The notes under the pieces were generated by a model. It ran no database searches. It saw only the letters and a program-made list of their open reading frames with translations, and was not told the DNA's origin. DNA of 64,000 nucleotides. It comes from Cryptomeria japonica (taxonomy: Eukaryota > Streptophyta > Pinopsida > Cupressales > Cupressaceae). The stretch is from NCBI RefSeq assembly GCF_030272615.1, contig NC_081406.1:164965521-165029520 (forward strand), read 5' to 3'. Position numbers and translations under genes: made by a program. Below, one piece after another: positions 1 to 11,489 of this stretch. Every line of letters begins with the position of its first letter. Within the stretch, counting starts at the first letter, position 1.

Positions 1-2190
1 CCCAAGAAGAAAATAACATCCCATAGAAGAAGTCATAATCCACCTCAAGGGAAAGCAAGCAAGGTGTAGAGCCCTCTCTAGGTAAATGCTCATAGGGTAA
101 CCAACCCCCAACACTCAACCACAACTCACCCATACATATCAGCAAAGAACTCGCTCCGATAGGAAATCCCTCTATCCCCAAGCAATACATCAAACCCAAA
201 ACTCCAACAACCTCAACCAATCTCGAAAAGAGAGATCTCCACCTCAAAAGGAGATTCCAAATGGAGGACTAATAACAACACTCTCAACCCTTCTAAAGGT
301 GGATAGGACACCAAAAACCCAAAAAAACCCCATCCTTAAAAGAGAGAAGAGTGGCACTCACCACAAGAGCTGAAAATGAGGTACAATTAGTAATTGTTGC
401 AAGAGTGGAAACACAATTCAAAATTGATGTTGTGGGAGCCATTTCTTGAGATAAGTCTTATTACTTTTTTGACATATCAAGAGCTATATTGTGCCATTCA
501 TTATTAGATGTTATTTATAAATAGAAATGAAATTTTTTCTCGACATGTATCTAATGATTTAATTAATTATTCTTGATAAGAAATATAAATCTTCTATAAC
601 TTTGAAATCATTTATTGTATGATTATTTTATATTAATTATATTGTTTGTTAAAAATTATGTCATGAAGAATTTACAAGCCACTAGAATAGGTGTTAAAAG
701 GTAAGATTAGTTCCTTATAATTTTTTTATTTTATTCATGAATTGTTCTGTATTTATTTAACTATAATGCTTAATTCATGGATAATGCTACAAGTGCACTT
801 GATGAGCTATATGTAGCTGTAGATGACACATACTTGACAAGATATGTATAAGAGATGAACATGGAGTTATAGATGAAATATATGTAGCTGCAAATAATGA
901 TTTCATTCCAACAATAGTCATCCAGATAAGAATGATAGTTAGGTTGATTCTTAAGATATAAAATTCCTTAAGAAGTTTCTACAAACTAATAGAAATACAT
1001 GCTTAAATACAAAATAAGTCTTTTCTTGAGATGTTTCTACAAACTACTAGAAATACATGCTTAAATACAAAATGTTTTGAGAGGTTTCAAAGGGATCTTG
1101 AAAAATCAAGTGCATTCCATTTTTATTCTATTATAGACCCTAATACAATTAAGAGCACTTCTAACCAAATGTGGCCATGGTTTAATATAACTGGGGTATG
1201 CCATCATGAAACTCCTTATAGACAAGTCATGATAAAATAATTGAACAATTGAGGATAAGATTATGAAACTTTAGGGTAAAAGTCCAAACCTATGTCACAC
1301 TTTTAGCCAATAAAGGTGATCCTAGCATGAAAACTTGAGCAAAAACATTTTAGCTCAAGACCACATGGAAAATATGTGAACATCATACATTTTCACCCAA
1401 GAAGGTTTCATTTGAAACTTTGTTAGTCAAGTACGTTTCACAAAGAAACCTTTTTAATTGAATAGGTTTCAACCGAACACATGCAAAAAAAAAAAAAAAA
1501 AAAATCAAAATCTACTATTATACTACTAAATAGCTTGTTAAGAAGGATTTAACTCTAAGACGTGGACAACCACCCTACTAAACCAAGCAACTAACTAGTC
1601 AATAAAATAGTCCCCCAAGTAGAATAGGTAATGAAAAATTCATCTTTTTCCTTTGACTTCTTTGGAAAGATGCTTATTATAATAACAATGATTTTGGTGT
1701 TTATGTGTGAACATGTATGCTAAGGTAATTTATGTAGTAAAATACGTAGGCAAGCATTCTAGGATACATGGTTCTATCTCAACCAATACTAAACTAGCTA
1801 GCTTGGATGAAGCAATGGTGTATAGGGTTGTGTGGGTTTGTAATCATTGTGGCTCATTAAAAATATAGAAATGGTATGAGGTGTAGAAGATCCATCATAC
1901 TAAAGAAGGCAATCACAAAACTACTGTGCCATCTTGACTTACACAAACATGATCACCTTAGAGATAGTGTGTCCTACATTACATATGCGAGAATAATACC
2001 TTGTAAACTTTTATCAATGCAAATAAGAATTCACTACCACTCATGTGGTTTCTGTAACCACTATTCATATACCACACTTCAACGCTGTCGTGTTTACAAA
2101 TGTTGCACATGATGAAGGCATTTGATTGACTAGTTGAACTACTACCTTTTTATTAGCAACATTTGCACTTTTCTTTGATTGGTCACACTA
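1..2190. other. Unrecognised AT-rich degenerate DNA
   Basis: I see no supported gene here. Short open frames such as 1031-1240 and 1876-2112 resemble no family I know and have no supporting signals. There is a tandem duplication of about 57 bp (about 976-1072, a TTTCTACAAACT...AAATACATGC unit) and an A-run at about 1485-1503. The stretch is probably decayed transposon and spacer DNA. Confidence 0.5.
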
Positions 2191-2194
2191 CAAG

Positions 2195-2207
2195 TGGTAT
2201 CGGAGCC
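2195..2207 (+). promoter_or_regulatory. Primer-binding-site-like sequence (initiator tRNA-Met)
   Basis: TGGTATCGGAGCC differs by one base from the usual plant LTR-retrotransposon primer-binding site TGGTATCAGAGC. It would mark the start of the internal region of an old plus-strand element, but I could not match the sequence upstream of it to any LTR in the window, so the element is not defined. Confidence 0.45.
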
Positions 2208-3241
2208 CGATTGAGAGTGAAATCGTGGCCAAGTTGATTTGTACATTGAGGAATTTGAAGTTTGAGCTGTTTCAGATCTTTGTGAAGACAGAGACGCCGC
2301 ACTGTGTCTAGGAGCTATATTAAGAAGTGGAAATCATTGAAAAGCTATTGCACTCGCCAGGGCGAATGAGGACAAAGAGATTGTTGGTACAAGTTAACTT
2401 GCATCTGTGTAAAGGTGAAGAAATCACTTGCATAGAAGTGTTGAAGCATTTTTTTATGAATGCATTGTTTGATAAAAGACTCAAAAGATCTCTATAAGAG
2501 GTCGTTAAAGAGAGTGCCCAAGGAAGTAAATCGTAGAAGCTTGAAAGAAGCAAGGAGAGAAGGTCACCTATTCAAGAAAGGGATTTTTTTTGGAGTATTA
2601 AAAAAGAGAGACAAATTCAAAGCCGTTCTATGAGATCGTGTGAATGCAGCAGAATAAGTGATCGCTGCCAAAGAAGAAGGAATCACAAAGTTAAGATCAC
2701 ATGTTTTAATGAAGAGATTGCCGAGAGGAGGAATGATTAAAGAAATCTACCAAACTAATGTGAAGCTGATTTGAAGATTGGAATCCGTGTCAAATATTCA
2801 CCCATTCAAAGGAATTCAAGAGGGTAAAGTGGAAGTCATAAGATTAAGGTAGTTCAACCAAATAGAGGAAGACTGCAATATGTTGTATGAGAGTTTAGAA
2901 AGAAAAATTAATTTACTTGATGCTGCCGCAGAATGAATCCCAAAAAATAGTATTGGTTTGCAATTTATAGATGGAGGCTTCTTGATGTTAGACATGTCTT
3001 ACACAGATCATATATTAAAGATGTTGATTTAGATAAAGTCTAGTTTTTGAGTTGGATAGTTGATTTAAGAGGATTAAATTAGCTAATAGACAATGAAAAT
3101 TAGATTATTGTTTTTCATGTTAAAAATTGTTATTTGAATGTGGTTTGTAGACAGGTCGAACAAGTGTTTAATGATGTTAGAATAAAGCAGGTTTAAGGCA
3201 TGGAAATATTTTGAAAAAAGGAAAATAAATTGTTGTAACAA
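2208..3241 (+). pseudogene. Possible decayed retroelement internal region
   Basis: The sequence lies just downstream of a primer-binding-site-like motif and is purine-rich and weakly gag-like in composition, with many stops in every frame. No protein motif can be named. Removing LINE-A (3259-37807) would join it directly to 37825 onwards, where a coiled-coil frame begins, so the two could be parts of one old element. That link is inference. Confidence 0.25.
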
Positions 3242-3258
3242 GGTGAGTTCAATAGTTT
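3242..3258. repeat. Target-site duplication of LINE-A, left copy
   Basis: GGTGAGTTCAATAGTTT here is repeated exactly at 37808-37824. A perfect 17-bp direct repeat 34.5 kb apart, with only minus-strand LINE sequence at the inner edges, is the expected target duplication of LINE-A. Confidence 0.85.
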
Positions 3259-3529
3259 TAATCATTTAAAACTGGGCTCAAACTATTACATAACCATTAA
3301 TACAATGGATGAGAGGGAAAAGACATGGGAATCACAAAGAATGAGAACCGAACACCTCTGAGTTAGTTGTCAAAAAAGAACAAAACCATCGGCTCTGAAG
3401 CAGACAAAACATAAACCAAAGACCAACAAAACTAAAAACAAGCTAAACAAAATGCATAGATCCACCCCTATTGAAAGCACAAAGTAATGGCCTTCTTGGT
3501 GCAGAGCTTCCCAAACTTCCTATCCTAAC
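3259..3529 (-). other. LINE-A 3' untranslated end
   Basis: This is the remaining sequence between the third-ORF relic and the target duplication. On the minus strand it ends in CCCAGTTTTAAATGATTA rather than a clean poly(A) tail. No gene is seen. Confidence 0.5.
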
Positions 3530-4414
3530 TGAAAGCATTCACTTTCCCAAAAAATGGAAATCATTTGTTGCATCCTTGCCAGACAAGAGTGCAAGTGACT
3601 CCTGAATTGCAATCACCCTGGAAACTAACACCTCCAACCTTGTAGTAGGGGACAAATCTGAATGCTTCTTCTTTCAAGCCTTCTTCTTCTCAACCTCCTC
3701 TCAGATAGTCCAAAGGGTTGCCGAATTCCTATTTAGCATTTCATTACTATGCACAATCACATCCTCCAATTTTCTTTTGAGAGACACTTGGATTCTCTTA
3801 ATCACCTCCATAGAATTCATAGTTTTCTCCTTGTCATCTTCCTAGTCAATCTTCTCATTAATCCCCTTCAATTCTTCCTCAATACTGTTCCTTTTTTCTA
3901 ACTTCCTAGCCAAATCATTAGCCACTTCCCAAATTATCTTATCTTTATCTTACATTGCCTAGCTAGAAGCCCTAGAGTCAGCTTCAGTGAGGGTTTCCAT
4001 TATAGCATTAAGCTAACCCAGAAGCTAGTAGATGTTAGCCTGATGCTTATTATACCCATTGCGAAGTTCATTGACTTTCTCTACATAGATAGGGAATCCC
4101 CAAGTTTTAGGTGACCTCATCATCAAGGGATGGGGAGAACCACAAGAAGGGATTGAAGGGGTAGCCTCTTTGTGGACAGGGTTGTCTGGGTCCATTCCAA
4201 GCCAACTGACTAAGAGAGGCAAAATCCTTATAGGCATTGTAGTCATCGTTCAATTCTTTGATAAAACTAACCACAGAAGGAGGCCCTAAGAGGTTTTCAG
4301 CTTTAGCCATTTTGATAGGGTTGAACTGGGTAGGGGTCCGCTTAGGTTTAGGATTAGGGCTAGGCTCTTTATAGATTGGGATATTTGAAAGATCAATGCA
4401 CAAAGATGGGCCAA
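3530..4414 (-). pseudogene. LINE-A third ORF, C-terminal half (coiled coil)
   Basis: Read on the minus strand, the sequence encodes a proline- and lysine-rich linker (near 4330-4400) and then a charged, helix-forming stretch rich in E, K and D (about 3900-3600), interrupted by several stops. The layout matches the C-terminal half of the LINE-B third ORF (62000-62918), which also passes from a charged low-complexity linker to a long coiled coil. The N-terminal half lies at 35409-36050, beyond the gypsy insertion. The function of the protein is not known to me. Confidence 0.55.
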
Positions 4415-5143
4415 TGATGCAAGGGCATCTCCCTCCCTCTCGTTTCTTCAATATTTATTCCATCTAATTTGGTTTTCTTCTTTAGTTTTTTTTTGGTTGA
4501 CTAAGAAGGATTTGTGTCTCCTATATTGGGATATAATAAACTTATTGTCACATGGATGTGTAAGTTACAAAATTTGTAATAAAATTCTTGTCACTATGTG
4601 TAAATTATAGACTTCCTACTACAATAGAAACAAGAAGACAAACAGACTGACAATAGCTAAGTCGACTGATTGTTGCAAGGTGAAGGTTGGTAGTTAATCA
4701 ATTATCCACTGACTACTCAACCTATATAAGAGGCGACTTCTTGTTTTCAGTGTTCATTGGTCAAAGTACAACAGGGGATTAGACAAAAGAGAAGCTCAAC
4801 AAGGGAGTGCGAGAGACAAGTTGATTGGATATGTGGGAAGAAAGGTTGAGGTAAATTTTGAATTTTTTGAAGTGTGATGTAACCATTTTAGGCCCTTTCC
4901 TATAGGAGATCAAAGAGCTTTTGTAATGTGTTAGAAATTATTGTGAATGGTGTAGAGTTGATATTGATTTTGTGCATTATTTGTTTGTTTTGTATGAAAT
5001 TGAATTCTGTTTCTTGTCCCAATTGGTGTAAGATTGTTGGTTTGATTAATCTTTGTTTATAACTTGAACTTCCTATCATTATTTCCTCTTGTTCTATCAA
5101 TTGTAAAGTTCTTGTAATTTTGTTGGTAGTAAGGCTACCATCA
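4415..5143 (+). repeat. Gypsy 5' LTR
   Basis: It runs from TGATGCAAGGGCATC to GGCTACCATCA. The same sequence, diverged, is found at 9704-9992 and 34980-35408. A TATA-like CCTATATAAGAGG lies at about 4720-4732 and could be the promoter, with R starting shortly downstream. Confidence 0.88.
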
Positions 5144-5146
5144 TAG

Positions 5147-5159
5147 TGGTATCATAGCC
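5147..5159 (+). promoter_or_regulatory. Gypsy primer-binding site
   Basis: TGGTATCATAGCC starts four bases after the LTR end and is complementary to the 3' end of initiator tRNA-Met with one mismatch from the usual TGGTATCAGAGC. Confidence 0.75.
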
Positions 5160-5190
5160 TTAAGAGATTAAAATTTAGTGGTGTGGACAA

Positions 5191-6270
5191 AATGTCTCCA
5201 AGGAGAATGGGCAGAGGAGGTGCCCAAGGACAAAGAAGAAGAGAACATGGTGAAGGAGTCTAAGAAATTTTGTAGCATTTGATTGCTTGAATAGATGTAA
5301 TGCAGAGGGCATAGAGAAGAGGAACCCTAAATGATGATGCAAGTGATAATGAAGAAGAAGAACAATCATGAGAGGATGATGAAGAAGAGAAAGAAGAACC
5401 TGAAAGGTGTGAAGAAATATTATTGAGGATAGTGATGAATGTGGCCTCCAAACCCAAAATAGAGGATCCTGCTTATTCGAGAAGCCTCAATCGAGAAGAT
5501 CTCATCGATTGGATGAATGAGTTGGACAAATATTTTTAATATGAGGGAGTTGCAAAGAAAAGGAGAGTGCAATTTGTGTGCGCCAGATTGAAGGGCTACA
5601 CTCCTATGTGGTGGTACTTTATTCAATCTGAGAGGAGGAAGAAAAATAAAGAAAAGATTAACTCTTGGGATTGGATGGTCGCAAAGTTGAAGGCTAAGTT
5701 TCTTTCGGAAGATTATCAAACTTTCTCTTCAAAATATTTCAAATCCTAAAAGAAAAAGATATGTCTATGAAAGATTATACTAAAGAATTTAATGTTGGTG
5801 ATATGATCAAGGCATAGTGAGGATGACATGGCGATAGTGGAAAGATATATGAATTGTCTAAAGTATTGTTTGCAAGAACAATTGAGTCTAATGTTCCCTA
5901 AAAGTCTTGAAGAGGCTTGTCAACTTACCATCAAGGCAAAAGACAAGTAGCAAAGGAAACAAAGTTAGTAGAAGAGAAAGAGATGAAGAGGATTTAGAGA
6001 AAGGGGACAACAAATTGGAAGAGAAAAATAGTATGAACAACAATAAGGGGCTAGAATTTATAGTGGAATAACCAATAATGATAGAGGAGGCTATCAAAAT
6101 AAAGGGGGGAGATCTTATGGAAGAGGTGGTTCTCAAGGTAAAGAAAGAGGGTTCATTGGAAAATGGTTTAAGTGAAATCAATATGTTGGACATAAAAGAT
6201 GGGAATGTCTTGAATCTTCTCAAGGAGGGCATATGAAGTTTGAAATGAGTAATAAAATTGTTCATGCTAA
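5191..6270 (+). pseudogene. Gypsy gag relic
   Basis: A start codon at 5191 opens a frame that encodes an acidic N-terminal region, then a Retrotrans_gag core: the WMNELDKYF motif near 5510, and WDWMVAKLKAKFLSEDY at about 5667-5715. Near 6165-6200 a CCHC zinc-knuckle remnant is seen (the ...VGHKRWEC part), with its first cysteine region degraded. The frame is broken by stops at about 5261, 5371 and 5538 and shifts frame after 5746. The product would have been the capsid and nucleocapsid protein. Confidence 0.8.
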
Positions 6271-6329
6271 CCAAGTGAGTGTGGGTCACCTATCCACCAC
6301 AAGGAAGAGTCAGAATTAGGAGAATCCTT

Positions 6330-9300
6330 GTTACTAAAGAGTGTATGGTTGAAGCCCCCAAAAAGAAAAGAAGTAGTCCAAACAAGAGCATTATTCAAAA
6401 CCAAATGTAAGTCAAAAGGTAAATATTTCAAATTGATCATTGATAGTGGTAGTATGGATAATATTGTTGTAGTGAAGATTGTATATAAGTTAGGCCTTGA
6501 AAGAATTAAGAATCCATCTCCTTATAAAGTATCCTGGTTACAAAATGGACACCAATTGTTGGTAAATGAGTAGGCTCATGTTGATTTTTAGTTTGGTGTT
6601 TATAGAAATAGTGTATTATGTGATGTGAGGCCCATGGATGTGCGTCATGTATTTCTCTGAAGACCATGGCAATTTGATAGAAAAGTGATGCATTATGGAA
6701 GGGAGAACACTTATACAATAGAGAAAGATGGAGTCACTCATATTTTGATTCCTATAAACAAGAAAGGAGAGGACAACAATAGTGGGAAAAATAGCAAGGT
6801 AATCTTGGTAAGTGATAAGGAGTTTATAGATGATATGAAGAATGAGGAAGTAGGATGCTTTGGTCCTTAAACCTAAGTGTTTGTTTACTTCTACAAAACT
6901 TGATAATTTGCCTCTTAAAGTACACAATATTTTGAATGAACGTCTAGATATTGTTGCATTTGAATTACCCAGTGAGTTCCCTACCATGAAGAGAATTAGC
7001 CACCATATGGATTTAATCCCACGGGCTAGCCTTCCAAGCAAAGATTCTTATAGGTTAAAAACTATGAAAAATGAAGAGATTAGGAAGCAAGTGGAAGATC
7101 TTTTAAAGAATCGTTTGAAAAGGGAGAGCTTAAGCCCTTGTGCTATTCCAATAGTACTAGTTCCAAAGAAAGGGGGAAAACAGCGTATGTGCACAGATTC
7201 TAGGGCTATCAATAAAATAACTATAAGATATAGATTTATAGTTCCTAAGATTTAAGATTTAATGGATTGTTTAAGTGGTTAAGTGTATTTTTCTAAGATA
7301 TATTTGAAAAGTGTACATACCATCAAATTTGAATAATATTGAGGGATGAATGGAAAACAACATTTAAGACTAATGATGGTTTATATGAATGACTGGTTAT
7401 GTGTTTTGGGTAATTCAATGCACCCAACACTTTTATAAGACTCATGAATGAGGTTTTAAAACCATTCCTAGGGAAATTTGTGATTGCATATCTTGATGAC
7501 ATTTTGATATTCAATAGGTCCAAAGAGGAGCATATGGAGAATCTAAGGAAGGTGATGAGAAGGTTAGATGATGAAAATTTGTAGATAAATCTCAAGAAAT
7601 GTGTTTTTTGTAGCTTGAAATAATTTACTTAGGTTCTGTGGTGTCTAAGGATGGGTTAAAGATGGATACAAAAAAGATTTAAGCCATACTGAATTGGCCA
7701 ACACCAAATAATGTATTTGAGGTAAGGAGCTTTCATGGTCTTGCAAGTTTTTATTAAAAAATATTAGGAAGTTTAGTCATGTGGTTGCACCCATTCTTGA
7801 TACCATCAAAGAGAAGAAGAACCAATTTGAATGGACTATAAAGGCTGAAGAAAGTTTCAAATTTCTTTAACAAAATGTGAGTGAGCAACCTATTTTATCT
7901 TTGCGTGATTTTGAGAAAGTATTTCAAGTCAAGTGTGATGCTAGCGGATTGGCTATAGGGGTTGTCTAAGTCAAGAAGGTAAACTAATAGCATATTTTAG
8001 TGAGAAGTTAAATGATACAAAAAGGAAATATTCTACTCAATATTTAGAATTTTACGCTTTACTTTAGTCATTAAAGAAATGGAGACATTATTTACTCCCT
8101 AAGGAGTTTATTGTGTGTATGTGCAATCATGCTTTAGAATTTATAAATAGCCAACACAAGTTGAATCAGAGTATCTCCAAAGCTTAAACTTTGTATTGAA
8201 GCATAAAATTGGAAAAATGAATTTTGTTGATGCTTTGAGTAAAAAATAATATTTTTACATGAAATACAAACTAACTGTGTGGGTTTTGAAAGCTTAAAAG
8301 AGTTGTATGCAGAGGATGTAGATTATAGAGAAGCATTTGAAGCTCGCAACAATCCTATTTGTAGGAATAGAGAACCATGGGTGGACAATATGATATATGA
8401 GGGTTTTCTATTTAAAGGGAACAACTTATATATCCCTATAGGTTCCATGAGAGATAATTTGTTGAAGGAGAAAGATTGTGGCAGTCTTGATGGTCACTTT
8501 GGATGGGACAAAACCTATTTACAGTTAAGCACTCATTACTATTGGCCTAAGATATAAGCAAATATTAAGATTTATGTAGAGGTGTAGAATTTGTCAACAT
8601 TCTAAGGGAAGGGGCCAGAATATTGGATTATATCAACCACTACCACTTCCAGCTCAACCTTGGGACTCAATGAGTATGGACTTTGTGTTGGGTTTGCCTT
8701 GTACTCAAAGGGGCAATGATTCAATTTTTGTAGTAGTAGATAGATTTACAAAAATGGTGCATTTCATACCTTGAAAGAAAACTAGTGATTGTAATATTTG
8801 ATAGGGATACTAAATGTGTGGGTCATTCTTGGAGGACCCTATGGAAGAAATTGGGCACAAATTTTAGTTTCAATTCTTCTTACCACCCAAATAGATGGTC
8901 AAATAGAGGCTATCAATAAGAGTCTTGGGAACATGTTGAGGTGAATTGTTGAAAACACATCGAGCAAATGCGATCTAGATTTGGCATAGGTTGAATTTTC
9001 ATATAATGACTCTCCTAATAGGAGTACTAGATTTAGTCCATTCTATGTGGTATATGGTTTGAATCCAAGGGGGGTATTTGAATTAAGAGACTTTGGTAAT
9101 ATGGAAAAGCACAGTGGTATGGGAGAAGACTTTACTAAAGTCATCCATGATCTCCATGAAGAGGTGAAGATGAATATTGAAGGGCACAATCAATAGTACA
9201 AGTAGTATGCTGATAAGAAATGAAGGGAACTTAATTTCTAGGTGAGAGACCTTGTCTTGGATCACCTTAGAAAGGAGAGGTTTTCTATTAGTGTGTACAT

Positions 9301-9690
9301 CAAAATCCAAATGAAGAAAGTCAGTCCTGGTAGAGTTCTTAGGAAATTTTCTGCCAATGCATATGAAATAGTTTTGCCTTTAGATTTGGGCATCTCTCCT
9401 ATCTTTAATGTGGCAGACCTATATCCTTACAAAGGAGATGGGGACAAATATTTAGTAGAGGCAAAGTCACCTTTCATCTAGGAGCAACAGGGAACCACAC
9501 CCATTCCACTGGAAATAGAGTACATTATTGATTGGAAGTTGTTAAACAAGACCTAGAAATGAGACTATTTCATGTATTGGTCAAGTGGAAACATCACCCT
9601 TTAGAGGATTATTCTTGGCTTACTAAACTAAACATCACTAAGATGGTTCATATTGTTGCAAATATCAAGAGGAGCCCATGATTTATTTTC
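6330..9690 (+). pseudogene. Gypsy pol relic (protease, RT, RNase H, integrase, chromodomain)
   Basis: The aspartic protease centre IIDSGS is at about 6435-6452. Reverse transcriptase is seen as PIVLVPKKGGKQRMCTDSRA (about 7147-7206) and an intact catalytic YLDDILIF near 7490-7512. RNase H follows (KCDASGLAIG near 7930-7960 and YSTQYLEFYAL near 8035). The integrase has its HHCC region at about 8490-8620 (GHFGWDKTY, then CRICQHSK in another frame) and the first catalytic aspartate context [11 protein letters not shown] at 8670. The central core is then partly lost, with DRDTK at about 8801. The integrase tail (SPIFNVADLYPYKG, 9390-9437) leads into a chromodomain remnant (LVKWKHHPLEDYSWL, 9577-9621). 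The chromodomain marks it as a chromovirus-type element. Many frameshifts and stops make it non-functional. Confidence 0.85.
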
Positions 9691-9703
9691 TACCTGGGGA
9701 GTC

Positions 9704-9992
9704 TAATGCAAGGTCATCTCCCTCCCTTTAATTTTTTTAGTATTTCTTCTCTTTATTTTTGTTTGATTCTTTAGTTTTATTTTGGTTGAATAAGTAGTCT
9801 TTGTGCCTCCTATTATGGGATGTAATAAACTTACTATCACATGGGTGTGTAAGTTATAGAATTTGTAATAAACTTCCTGTCACTATGTGTAAATTATAGA
9901 TTTCCTTCCACAATAGAGATAGGAAGACAAATAGACTGTTAGTAGCTAAGTTGACCAATTGTTGCAAGGTGAAGGTTGGTAGTTAATTGGTT
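9704..9992 (+). repeat. Gypsy 3' LTR, first part
   Basis: It begins TAATGCAAGGTCATCTCCC right after a degraded polypurine tract (CCTGGGGAGTC) and matches 4415-4703 of the 5' LTR. The match breaks off after AGTTAATTGGTT, where the inverted-repeat DNA transposon starts. Confidence 0.85.
9989..9992. repeat. 4-bp target duplication of outer DNA transposon, left copy
   Basis: GGTT ends the first part of the gypsy 3' LTR and is repeated at 34976-34979, immediately before the LTR resumes. Comparison with the uninterrupted 5' LTR supports a single original copy of this site. Confidence 0.7.
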
Positions 9993-11390
9993 GGCTTCCT
10001 GCAAGAAGTCAAGTCCACTTTTTGGCCAAAATGTGGAAGTATTTTCCCTGTTTTTTTCGATTTCATCCTATTTGACCTAAAACTTTGAAACACCTAAAGA
10101 ATGAATCTCGGAAAAAATCAGTTTTAGAAAATGTAGTGCTTGAAGTATACTTTCCAAATATGTAATTTACTTTAATACCTAGATCTTAAAAACTAAGTTT
10201 GAATAGGAATTACTAAAACCTATAGTTTAAAAGTCACTTTTCAGGACCATACCATGCTTCGAGTGTATGGCAAGCATAATTTGACCTAAATGAAAGTATT
10301 TTTATAAATCCTTCCGAGAAAAGATCTGTAACTCACTCACCTTTGATGAGAATACTTTTTTGTAATTTTTTTCTACATTTTTTTTTTTGTTAATTTTTAT
10401 TGGGCATAATCATTGTTTTGAAAAATTCTCGTGTACGACAAGCATAATTTGACCTAAAATTAACATTTTTTGGTTTTTATTTTTCTTGAACCGTATAGAA
10501 TTGTCTCTAGTTTGATGCCATATAATTTTTTTTCCAAAAAACTTAGAGACAAAAAAGATTAAAAAACTAAAAAACCATGTTATTTCAAGTTTATGGACCT
10601 CTTTCATTAGTAATTATTTTAAAAATAAAAATATTGATCCATTTTTTTAAAAAATTACATATTTAGAATCTAGACAATCTCTACTGTAATGGGTTTTCAT
10701 TGTTTAAAAAAATTCTAAAAATTTGGTGTTCAGACATATTTTTTAAGTCATTATTTTATATGAAGATTGATTTGACCTTCAAGTTGTAGTTCAAACCAAG
10801 TCCAAGCCAAAGGGTTGGCTCTCCAAGCCATTTCCCAAGCAAAAACCGAAGGTACAACTGAGCCAAAGTTTGAAATTTTTAGAAATGAGATCTCGTTTCC
10901 CTTTTTTAAAATTTTTAAAAACAAAAAAAGCTATATATACATGAAATATAAAATTTCATTATAAGTTATACTTTAAGTTATATTTCATGTATATATTGGC
11001 AGGATGTTTGAGAGTGGTTTAGATCTCTAGGAGTTATAATGCAAATTCTGGATTTTAGAATATCTTATAAATTTTTAGACAGTCAAATTCTAGCAATTAG
11101 TAGGCTCCTACCAACATTTTTCTTTCTCTCTATATATCACTCTCTTTATCTCTCTAAAGATCTAGAGCTATCTCTCTCCATATTACTCTTCCTTCATCCC
11201 CTCTCTACCTCTCTCCATCTCTCTCCTCTCTCTCCCATAGTTTAGATCTATCTCTCTACCTCTCTCTCACATCCTTAACTCTCTACTCTTGATCTTCTCT
11301 ATCTCTTTGCACCTCTCCTCACTCCCTCCCTACCTCTATTTATATACATGTACCTCTCTATCTCTCTCTCCCTACCTACCTAGTTCAATG
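9993..11390 (+). repeat. Left inverted arm of outer DNA transposon
   Basis: It comprises diverged terminal sequence, three copies of an AAGCATAATTTGACCTAAA-like motif (near 10065, 10275 and 10440), an imperfect hairpin around 10935-10996, a stretch shared in inverse orientation with the right arm (ATGTTTGAGAGTGGTTT...CTAGGAGTTATAATGCA), and a C/T-rich microsatellite (11120-11380). No gene is seen. Confidence 0.72.
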
Positions 11391-11489
11391 TTTAAATGTT
11401 TAAATTTATTTCTAATATATTTAAATGTTATGTATATGTTCAAGATGTCTTAAATGTTATGTATAAATTTTATACATGTATAGTTAGAT

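Noticed and set aside
4107-4451. Minus-strand frame of 114 residues as an independent gene
   Set aside because: It runs across the LTR boundary at 4415; the rest is the LINE-A third-ORF linker in a decayed context.
5175-5719. Minus-strand frames opposite the gypsy gag
   Set aside because: The plus-strand gag motifs explain the region; the minus frames are complements of acidic, Glu-rich codons.
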